Assembly (NCBI GenBank): GCA_009839635.1
Contig: VXPJ01000054.1
Coordinates: 1-5,647, forward strand
Source: Pseudomonadota bacterium
GTDB lineage: Bacteria > Pseudomonadota > Gammaproteobacteria > UBA4575
DNA length: 5,647 nucleotides
Direction of reading: 5' to 3'
In this document: piece by piece, positions 1 through 5,647 of the stretch
How positions within the stretch are numbered: position 1 is the stretch's first letter
Layout of the letters: each line of letters starts with the position of its first letter
The notes under the pieces: generated by a model
The model's input: only the letters and a program-made list of their open reading frames with translations
Database searches by the model: none
Told to the model about the DNA's origin: nothing
Program-made: the position numbers and the translations under genes

Positions 1-1
1 C

Positions 2-676
2 CGCATTCCGTTTGATACCATTCTGGTTGCAGTGGGGCGCAAAGTGACCTCCCACCATACCTGGGACAAACACCTGCAGATCGAGGTGCAGAAAAACGGG
101 CAGCCTGAACTGAATGAATTTCTGCAAACCAGTTACCCGAACATCTATGCCTGTGGCGATCTCGCGGGCCCTTACCAATTCACGCACACGGCTTCCCACC
201 AGGCCTGGTATGCCAGTGTCAATGCGCTGTTCGGGCGCTTCAGGAAATTCCGCGTGGACTACTCGGTCATCCCCTGGTGCACGTTCACAGAACCCGAAGT
301 GGCAAGAGTCGGTCTGAATGAACGGGAGGCACAGCGTCAGGGGATCGAACACGAGGTGGCATGCTACGATATCTCCGATCTGGATCGCGCCATTGCCGAT
401 GAAGAGGCGCACGGGGTGGTCAAGGTACTGACGGTTCCCGGCAAGGACCGGATACTGGGGGTTACCATTGTCGGTGAGCATGCCGGTGACCTGATCGCTG
501 AGTATGTCTCGGCCATGAAGCACAAGCTGGGCCTGAACAAGATTCTCGGTACGATCCATATCTACCCGACGCTTGCCGAGGCAAACAAGTATGCTGCCGG
601 TGCCTGGAAGAAGGCTCATGCCCCCGAGAAAGTGCTGAGTTGGGTAAAGAGGTATCATGCCTTTGAGCGCGGCTGA
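2..676 (+). CDS. FAD-dependent pyridine nucleotide-disulfide oxidoreductase, mercuric reductase-like (5'-partial)
   Basis: This is the C-terminal 224 residues of a flavoprotein disulfide oxidoreductase; the reading frame is open to the left edge, so the start and the N-terminal FAD domain with the redox-active CxxxxC are missing. Visible in order are the end of the NAD(P)H domain (DTILVAVGRK, residues 5-14), the second FAD-contact motif (YACGDLAGP, about 49-57, with Gly52-Asp53), and the dimerisation domain from about residue 80 to the end. Lipoamide dehydrogenases carry a catalytic HPTxxE near the C-terminus. Here the motif is HIYPTLAE (186-193), so Tyr188 sits where the catalytic His would be, as in mercuric reductases. 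The tail KYAAGAWKKAHAPEK resembles proteins in which this enzyme is fused to an N-terminal TVP38/TMEM64 membrane domain; that fusion is from memory and cannot be checked here. The GTG at 32 lies inside a conserved motif and is not the start. The substrate is unknown; lying 29 bases before arsS suggests a role in arsenic or thiol redox chemistry (inference). Confidence 0.88.
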   Translation, partial: RIPFDTILVAVGRKVTSHHTWDKHLQIEVQKNGQPELNEFLQTSYPNIYACGDLAGPYQFTHTASHQAWYASVNALFGRFRKFRVDYSVIPWCTFTEPEVARVGLNEREAQRQGIEHEVACYDISDLDRAIADEEAHGVVKVLTVPGKDRILGVTIVGEHAGDLIAEYVSAMKHKLGLNKILGTIHIYPTLAEANKYAAGAWKKAHAPEKVLSWVKRYHAFERG

Positions 677-690
677 TGTCGCCCTGATTT

Positions 691-695
691 GGGAG
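691..695 (+). promoter_or_regulatory. Shine-Dalgarno-like site for arsS
   Basis: GGGAG lies ten bases before the ATG at 706. It supports that ATG over the out-of-frame ATG at 710. The spacing is on the long side, so initiation strength is uncertain. Confidence 0.5.
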
Positions 696-705
696 TGCCC
701 TGGAT

Positions 706-1665
706 ATGCATGAAACCCTGCATCTACTGAAACAGTCCGACTTTCCCGAAATTCATCGGGCCCGGCTTGAGACCCTGCAGATCAACCTGGGCTACCGCTG
801 CAACCAGACCTGTGTGCACTGCCATGTCAATGCCGGTCCGAACCGCAAGGAGATGATGTCTTCGGATACGATCAACACCGTGCTGGGCTATTTGCAGGCA
901 CGTGATGTCCAGGTGCTGGATATCACCGGCGGGGCCCCGGAACTGCACCCGCAGTTCAGAAGCCTGGTCGAACAGGCCCGCGGACAGGTCGAGCGTGTGA
1001 TCGATCGCTGCAACCTGACGATACTTGAGGAACCCGGGCAGGAATCACTTGCACAATTCCTGGCAGAGCAGCACGTAGAGATCGTAGCATCCCTGCCATG
1101 CTATCTTGAAGAAAATGTCGACCGCCAGCGCGGCAAGGGAGTGTTCCAGAAGAGTATACGGGCATTGCAACGGCTGAATGCGCTCGGCTACGGAACCGGT
1201 GATGCCCGCCTGAGTCTCACGCTGGTCTACAATCCGCAGGGCCCGGATTTGCCACCGTCGCAGGAAGGCCTGGAGAGAGACTATCATGAATTTTTGCTCA
1301 AGTACGGTGTCAGGTTCGACCACCTGTTCACCATCACCAACATGCCGATCAAGCGGTTTGGCAGCATGCTGGTGAGCCAGGGAAAATTTGACGAATACAT
1401 GCAGTTGTTGAGGGATTCCTATTGTGAAAAAAACCTGCAGGCGGTGATGTGCCGTTCCCTGATCAGCGTGGACTGGCAAGGCTACGTGTATGACTGTGAC
1501 TTCAACCAGATGCTCGGCTTGCCGTTGCCGTATCACAACCAGGTGCGCACGCATTTGTCCGAGCTGATGAGTGTCGATCTGGAGGGCAGCGAAATTGCCG
1601 TGGCGGACCACTGCTATGGCTGTACTGCTGGACAGGGGAGCAGTTGTGGCGGTTCGCTGAGCTAG
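706..1665 (+). CDS. arsS: Arsenosugar biosynthesis radical SAM protein ArsS
   Basis: A complete 319-residue radical SAM enzyme of the ArsS family. In characterised relatives ArsS acts after the arsenite methyltransferase ArsM and joins a 5'-deoxyadenosyl group from S-adenosylmethionine to dimethylarsenite, giving the first arsenosugar precursor; it is cytosolic. Seen here: the N-terminal family signature (LETLQINLGYRC, 21-32), the [4Fe-4S] motif CNQTCVHC with Cys32, Cys36 and Cys39, the SAM-contact GGxP-type motif DITGGAPE (72-79), and the family motif FTITNMPIKRFG (208-219). The C-terminal domain (DUF3641-like) carries Cys249, Cys264 (YDCDFNQ), and the tail CYGCTAGQGSSCGG with Cys303, Cys306 and Cys314. 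Some homologues replace a C-terminal Cys with selenocysteine; this one has no in-frame TGA, so it is an all-Cys version. The gene ends in TAG. It follows the flavoprotein gene by 29 bases, probably in one operon. Family assignment is strong; the exact in vivo product is inferred. Confidence 0.93.
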   Translation: MHETLHLLKQSDFPEIHRARLETLQINLGYRCNQTCVHCHVNAGPNRKEMMSSDTINTVLGYLQARDVQVLDITGGAPELHPQFRSLVEQARGQVERVIDRCNLTILEEPGQESLAQFLAEQHVEIVASLPCYLEENVDRQRGKGVFQKSIRALQRLNALGYGTGDARLSLTLVYNPQGPDLPPSQEGLERDYHEFLLKYGVRFDHLFTITNMPIKRFGSMLVSQGKFDEYMQLLRDSYCEKNLQAVMCRSLISVDWQGYVYDCDFNQMLGLPLPYHNQVRTHLSELMSVDLEGSEIAVADHCYGCTAGQGSSCGGSLS

Positions 1666-1706
1666 CGACCGTAATGTACCTGCTGTAACCTGCCTCACAT
1701 ACGGAT

Positions 1707-2762
1707 ATGAGAATATTGCTTGTACACATTGCCTTGGCCCTCTATGCGGTAACGGGTCATGCACAGGAGATGATGGAACGGCCTCCTGTGTTTGTGGTCA
1801 CTGAGCCGGCAGTGAAAAAAAGCGTCTCGCCCACCGTCCTGTACAGCGGCACACTCATCAGTCGGGACGATGCCTATCTGGCGGGCGAAGTTCCCGGACA
1901 CCTGACGTGGGTTGCCGATGTCGGCAGCCGCTTTCAAAAGGGTGAGACGGTAGCAAAAATGGATGACGTCTTCATCAGCCAGCAACTGATCGAAGAGCAA
2001 TCCATCATCCAGAGCGAAAAGGCCAAGTACGAGTACCACACTCGCCAGGTGGAACGGTTCAGCAAACTCCTTACGGACAACAACATTGCAATGAGCCAGG
2101 TGGATGCGGCCCGCAGGGACCAATCGGTAGCGCGCAGCAACATCCTCTCCGCCGAAGCCCGCCTCGCTCAGGCCGAAGAGCATTTGCGGCGCACACGAAT
2201 CATCGCCCCGTTTGACGGCATCGTATCCGAACGACGCCTGCAGGCCGGAGAGTGGGCCGACAAGGGGGAGGCCATCGTGCGGCTGGTCAGCAGCGAGAAC
2301 CTTGAGATTCAAACGCACATCCCATCCAGCACACTGCCTTTTGTGACGGTCGGCACGCCTTTGACTTACAACCATGGAAAATTCAACGGAACGGGCCGGG
2401 TGCGTACCCTGGTGCCGATCGGTGGAGACCTGTCCCGGCTGTATGAGTTGCGTGTTTCCATCTCGGATGCGTCCCTGAGTGCGGGCACTCTGCTGCGCGT
2501 CGCAATCCCGACTGCACATCCCAGGGAAGTGGTGCTGGTGTCGCGCGATGCACTGGTGCTGCGCAGGGAGGGGGTGTATGTGTTTCGCGTGAATGATCAA
2601 TCGGTGGCAGAGAGGGTCGCTGTGCAAACCGGGATTGCCGACTCTGACAGCATCGAAGTGATTGGCGGAATCCGTGAAAGTGACCGGGTCATCACACGCG
2701 GCGGCGAGAACCTCCAGCCCGGGATGGTAGTCAAGGTGCGACCGCTACTGGCGGATCCATGA
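1707..2762 (+). CDS. RND efflux periplasmic adaptor subunit (membrane fusion protein, HlyD/AcrA type)
   Basis: A 351-residue periplasmic adaptor that would link an inner-membrane RND pump to an outer-membrane channel. Residues 1-19 look like a Sec signal peptide (MRILLVHIALALYAV, then likely cleavage after GHA at 19). There is no lipobox Cys, so it should be a soluble or pump-associated periplasmic protein and not a lipoprotein. Next come the first half of the lipoyl-like barrel-sandwich (about 55-90, LAGEVPGHLTWV and GETVAKMDD), a coiled-coil hairpin rich in Glu, Gln, Arg and Ala (about 92-160), the second lipoyl half with the hallmark RIIAPFDGIVSER (164-176), a beta-barrel (about 200-275) and a membrane-proximal domain (about 275-345). 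The start is fixed by the signal peptide and an in-frame TAA at 1686. No good ribosome site is visible; only CGGA at 1702-1705, too close to the ATG. The stop overlaps the permease start by four bases. Substrate not predictable. Confidence 0.92.
   Translation: MRILLVHIALALYAVTGHAQEMMERPPVFVVTEPAVKKSVSPTVLYSGTLISRDDAYLAGEVPGHLTWVADVGSRFQKGETVAKMDDVFISQQLIEEQSIIQSEKAKYEYHTRQVERFSKLLTDNNIAMSQVDAARRDQSVARSNILSAEARLAQAEEHLRRTRIIAPFDGIVSERRLQAGEWADKGEAIVRLVSSENLEIQTHIPSSTLPFVTVGTPLTYNHGKFNGTGRVRTLVPIGGDLSRLYELRVSISDASLSAGTLLRVAIPTAHPREVVLVSRDALVLRREGVYVFRVNDQSVAERVAVQTGIADSDSIEVIGGIRESDRVITRGGENLQPGMVVKVRPLLADP
2759..2762 (+). promoter_or_regulatory. ATGA stop/start overlap coupling adaptor and pump
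   Basis: The adaptor's TGA (2760-2762) and the permease ATG (2759-2761) share bases. The region just upstream has only a weak GGCGGA purine stretch (2750-2755), so translation of the pump is likely coupled to that of the adaptor (inference). Confidence 0.7.
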
Positions 2763-5560
2763 ACCCGATCAAACTTGCACTGGGCAATCCCACTGCAACC
2801 CTGGTCGGCTGCCTGTTGGTTATCCTGTTTGGGTCGGTGACCCTGACCCAACTTCCCATCCAGCTGACTCCCGCCGTGGAGCAGCCCGAGATCGTGATCT
2901 CGACCAGTTGGCGGGCGGCAGCCCCGGAAGAGGTCGAGTCCGAGATTATCGAGCCCCAGGAAAAACAGCTGCGCGGCCTTACGGGCATGACGGAACTGCT
3001 TTCAGAAGCAAGCACCGGCACGGGCAAGATCACGCTTTCCTTTGAGGTGGAACACGATTTGAACCGGGCGCTGATCGATGTGATCAACCGGCTGAACCGT
3101 GTTCCCAGCTATCCCGAAGATGCTGACGAGCCCGTGCTCAGCACGGCCGGTGGCCGGGGACGGCCGGTCGCCTGGTTCATCATCCGGACTGAAGGAGGCA
3201 ATCCCCGGCCCATAGAAACCTACCGGGATTTTGTTGAGGACGTCGTGCAGACACGCCTTGAGCGCATCAACGGAGTCGCGCTATCCGAGGTTCGTGGCGG
3301 GAATGAGCATGAAGTCAGGATTACCGTCGATCCTTACAAGGCGGCAGGACTGGGTATCGACCTGACCAAGGCCGCCGCCCTGGTCAACGGCAATGAGGAC
3401 ATCTCCGGTGGCACTGCAAGCGTCGGCAAACGGCGCTACACATTGCGTTATGCCGGTTCGCTGGACGTACGACAACTCAATGAACTGATCCTGGAGTGGC
3501 GAGATGGCAGGGCCATCGTATTGCGGGATATCGCCCGGGTTGAACTGGCCACCGTCGACCGCAACAACTTCGTGATTACCAAGGGCGGACAGTCGATCGC
3601 AGTCAATGCCTACAGGGAGTCAGGTGTCAACGTGTTGCAGACCATGAGCCGGATCCGGGAAGTGGTCCGGGAGATCGAGCAGGGGCCTCTTAAACGGGCA
3701 GGCCTGAACATAGAACAGGTCTACGACGAGACTCAATATATCAACAGCGCGATCGAGTTGTTGCGCAACAGCCTGAGCTTGGGAGTACTGTTGGCAATTG
3801 CCATTTTATGGTGGTTTCTGAGAAGGCTGCGGCCAACGCTGGTAGTCACTTTAGCGATACCCCTGTGCCTGTTTATGGCCTTGGTGATGATGAACATGAC
3901 AGGCCGCACCATCAATGTCGTTTCCCTGGCGGGGATGGCATTTGCGGTCGGCATGGTGATGGATGCCGCGATCATCGTACTGGAGAACATTGTCCGCATG
4001 CGCGAGCAGGGCATGCCCTCCAAGGAAGCCGCGATTACAGGTACCTGGCAGGTGTGGCCGGCCTTGTTTGCCTCTGCAGTGACGACAGTCGCCATTTTTC
4101 TGCCGATCATTTTTCTGAAGGATCAAAGTGGTCAGCTGTTCTCGGATCTGGCCATCGTGATTTCAGTGGCTACCGTGACATCATTGCTCGTTGCCAGCCT
4201 TGTGATTCCCGTGGCTGCCCATGAGTTTACGTCGCAATTGCAGCTTGCCGACAGACCGGAATCTTGGCTGGATCGGTCCACTTCGATGATCATGAACCTC
4301 ACCGGCACGCCGAAGATGCGCTGGATATGGATCCTCGGCCTGATCGGGACAGCGGTCACGATTACCTATCTGGCCTTCCCCAAGCTGAACTATTTGCCGG
4401 AAGGAAATCGTAACCTGGTGTTTGGCATCATAATCCCTCCTCCGGGTGTCAATATTGATCACGTCGAGAAGGAAATGGGAGAAGTGATTGCCCAACGCCT
4501 GCAGCCGTATCTCGACGGCACAAGGTCACCGCAAATCAAACATTACTTCTTTGTCGCCCGGCCCGGGGCAATGTTCTTGGGTGCGCGGGCACAAAATCCG
4601 CACAAGGATGAAATCGACGAGGTCATGAAGGTCGTGAAAGGCACAATCAGCGGTTTTCCAGACAGCTTTGCCATCGTGCAGAAGGCGTCCTTGTTCAGTG
4701 GTGTTGGCGGAAGAACCTCTGTTGATATCAACATCCAGGGAAATGACATCGAAAGCCTGCTGCACGCTGCCCGGATGGGCTTTTTCAAGATTCCCACGGT
4801 GTTTCCCGGAATACGGGCCAACCCGAAGCCCGGACTGCAGCTGGCAGAGCCCGAGCTGCAGATGGCACCTCGGGAGAGCCGCCTGGTCGAGGTCGGCTGG
4901 GGACGCGGGACCATGGCCTTGCTGACGCGCTTTTTGGGCCAGGGTCTGTTTGTCGGCGAATATTTCGATGGCGATGAAAAGCTGGATGTGGTCGCCAGAG
5001 TCCAGCCATGGGACACACCAGAAGAACTGGCCGCCATCCCGTTGTATACGCCCGAGGGCGGTGTCCTGCCTGTCAGCGAGTTGGTCGAGATCACGCGCAC
5101 CGCGGGTCCGGACCTCATTCGCCGTCTCGACCGACGACGTACTGTGACCCTGGAATTGCGCCCGCCGCCCGGGGTTCCCCTTGAGGTGGTGCTCGACAAG
5201 ATTCACCAGGAAATCATACCGGTCATAGAACGGGAACTGCCAGAGGGTGGAGCGGTTCGCCTAAGCGGGTCTGCCGACAATCTTAAAAAGGCAATTCAGG
5301 GCTTTTCAAGCAGCTTTGTGCTGGCCGTGATCATCCTTTACTTGCTGATCACTGCGCTGTTTCGATCTTTTGTCGACGGGGTTCTGGTCATTTTGGTCTT
5401 GCCACTTGCTACTGTGGGCGGGGTCCTCATGTTGCAGCTGCTGAATCTTCCCGCAGACCTGTTGACCATGCTTGGCTTCATTGTCTTGCTGGGCCTGGTC
5501 GTCAATAACGCGATCCTGCTGGTCCACCAGGCCCGTGCCGCAGAGCGTCGGGGGCTGTAG
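2759..5560 (+). CDS. RND efflux transporter permease (AcrB/MexB-type, HAE-1-like), truncated as read
   Basis: Inner-membrane, proton-driven pump of the resistance-nodulation-division superfamily, working with the upstream adaptor. As read it has 933 residues, against roughly 1,000-1,050 for the family. Layout: TM1 (about 12-31); first periplasmic porter loop (to about 335); TM2 (341-355), TM3 (360-381), TM4 (388-412), TM5 (430-455), TM6 (464-488); TM7 (522-541); second periplasmic loop (to about 850); TM8 (853-871), TM9 (875-895) and TM10 (901-924). It ends soon after the family motif GLVVNNAILLV, so TM11 and TM12 are missing. In TM4 the AcrB Asp407-Asp408 pair is Asp402-Ala403 (GMVMDAAIIVLEN), and Asn916 stands where AcrB has Lys940. 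Such variants are known in other RND subfamilies. The 90 bases from the stop onward appear to be a corrupted continuation of the same gene, so the TAG at 5558 is probably a sequence error and the true gene runs past the right edge. Drug or organic efflux is more likely than metal efflux, but substrate is unknown. Confidence 0.9.
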   Translation: MNPIKLALGNPTATLVGCLLVILFGSVTLTQLPIQLTPAVEQPEIVISTSWRAAAPEEVESEIIEPQEKQLRGLTGMTELLSEASTGTGKITLSFEVEHDLNRALIDVINRLNRVPSYPEDADEPVLSTAGGRGRPVAWFIIRTEGGNPRPIETYRDFVEDVVQTRLERINGVALSEVRGGNEHEVRITVDPYKAAGLGIDLTKAAALVNGNEDISGGTASVGKRRYTLRYAGSLDVRQLNELILEWRDGRAIVLRDIARVELATVDRNNFVITKGGQSIAVNAYRESGVNVLQTMSRIREVVREIEQGPLKRAGLNIEQVYDETQYINSAIELLRNSLSLGVLLAIAILWWFLRRLRPTLVVTLAIPLCLFMALVMMNMTGRTINVVSLAGMAFAVGMVMDAAIIVLENIVRMREQGMPSKEAAITGTWQVWPALFASAVTTVAIFLPIIFLKDQSGQLFSDLAIVISVATVTSLLVASLVIPVAAHEFTSQLQLADRPESWLDRSTSMIMNLTGTPKMRWIWILGLIGTAVTITYLAFPKLNYLPEGNRNLVFGIIIPPPGVNIDHVEKEMGEVIAQRLQPYLDGTRSPQIKHYFFVARPGAMFLGARAQNPHKDEIDEVMKVVKGTISGFPDSFAIVQKASLFSGVGGRTSVDINIQGNDIESLLHAARMGFFKIPTVFPGIRANPKPGLQLAEPELQMAPRESRLVEVGWGRGTMALLTRFLGQGLFVGEYFDGDEKLDVVARVQPWDTPEELAAIPLYTPEGGVLPVSELVEITRTAGPDLIRRLDRRRTVTLELRPPPGVPLEVVLDKIHQEIIPVIERELPEGGAVRLSGSADNLKKAIQGFSSSFVLAVIILYLLITALFRSFVDGVLVILVLPLATVGGVLMLQLLNLPADLLTMLGFIVLLGLVVNNAILLVHQARAAERRGL

Positions 5561-5565
5561 CCCCC
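5550..5565 (+). repeat. Tight inverted repeat at the point where the pump gene breaks
   Basis: GGGGGCT, a two-base gap GT, then AGCCCCC: a perfect seven-base inverted repeat around the apparent TAG stop. No T-run follows, so it is not a convincing terminator. It may be a by-product of corrupted sequence or a polymerase-troubling hairpin. Confidence 0.5.
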
Positions 5566-5647
5566 CGCCGCGGGTACGGAATACGGTCCGGGTCGCCATC
5601 GGGCCCAATTGAAGGGCCCCCGGGCCCCCCTTTTTGGGGTGGGGGCC
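5558..5647 (+). other. Probable degraded continuation of the RND permease gene (low-quality contig end)
   Basis: No separate gene is visible in these 90 bases. Read in the permease frame, the codons line up with the usual RND segment leading into TM11. TAG (5558) is one base from TCG (Ser, as in the common GLS motif); CGC (5594) and CGG (5600) match the two Arg of an RxRP motif; GGC, CCC, CGG, GCC and CCC (5615-5629) are each one base from codons for Ser, Thr, Leu, Thr and Ser; and CTT TTT GGG (5630-5638) gives Leu-Phe-Gly at the spacing expected for the family's FGMLP. From 5601 on, 35 of 47 bases are G or C, in long runs. The family consensus is from memory; the error explanation is inference. 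Confidence 0.6.

Noticed and set aside
32..34. GTG as the start codon of the first gene
   Set aside because: The same frame is open to the left edge and encodes the conserved DTILVAVGR motif across this codon, so the gene starts outside the window.
1666..1706. A promoter in the gap between arsS and the adaptor gene
   Set aside because: In 41 bases I found no convincing -35/-10 pair with proper spacing; a promoter inside arsS cannot be excluded.
1045..1764. A 239-codon open frame on the - strand, opposite arsS and extending into the adaptor start
   Set aside because: It is antisense to conserved ArsS motifs, has no family resemblance and crosses a gene boundary; I treat it as a shadow.
1695..2627. 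A 310-codon open frame on the - strand, opposite the adaptor gene
   Set aside because: The + strand here encodes an unmistakable adaptor with signal peptide and APFDG motif. The antisense translation is rich in His, Gln, Arg and Cys with no recognisable domain, as expected for a shadow in G+C-rich DNA.
3808..4224. A 138-codon + strand open frame inside the pump gene
   Set aside because: It is out of frame with TM2-TM6 of the permease, which are clearly encoded in the main frame.
4526..5206. Overlapping - strand open frames of 226 and 218 codons opposite the pump's second periplasmic loop
   Set aside because: Two frames open over the same stretch point to codon-bias effects. Neither shows a recognisable motif, while the + strand reads as a continuous RND protein.
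5623..5647. GGCCCCC and GGGGGCC (5623-5629 and 5641-5647) as a terminator hairpin
   Set aside because: There is no T-run after the stem, the loop includes codons matching the conserved Leu-Phe-Gly of the pump, and the region looks corrupted.

Overview
The window holds four tightly packed genes, all on the + strand. It looks like part of the chromosome of a Gram-negative bacterium, most likely a proteobacterium. The reasons are a complete periplasmic adaptor followed by an RND inner-membrane pump (a pair that only makes sense in a two-membrane cell), moderately high G+C (about 58% in a line I counted), and proteobacteria-like protein sequences. I cannot place it more precisely; a gammaproteobacterium is my guess.

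Left part (2-1665): the 3' portion of a mercuric-reductase/lipoamide-dehydrogenase-type flavoprotein disulfide oxidoreductase runs in from beyond the left edge. After a 29-base gap comes a complete radical SAM protein that I recognise as ArsS, the enzyme of arsenosugar synthesis (CX3CX2C cluster motif plus the Cys-rich GSSCGG tail). The pair suggests a locus for handling organoarsenicals or arsenic redox chemistry. ArsM, the methyltransferase that would supply the ArsS substrate, is not in the window and may lie outside it.

Right part (1707-5647): 41 bases after ArsS, a membrane fusion protein with a signal peptide begins. It overlaps an RND permease by four bases (ATGA). These two form an inner-membrane/periplasm efflux unit that still needs an outer-membrane TolC-type channel from elsewhere. 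Substrate cannot be read from the sequence. The short gap after arsS makes co-transcription possible, but it is not shown.

Right edge (5558-5647): as read, the permease stops at 933 residues, just after the tenth membrane segment and without the last two. The 90 bases from the stop onward still look like the next part of an RND gene in the same frame, with nearly every codon about one substitution from the family consensus, and the tail is rich in G and C runs. I think this is low-quality sequence at a contig end and that the truncation is not biological. I found no RNA genes, mobile elements, CRISPR arrays or convincing terminators. I see no clearly new system; the most interesting leads are the arsenosugar/flavoprotein/RND linkage and the corrupted end of the pump gene.
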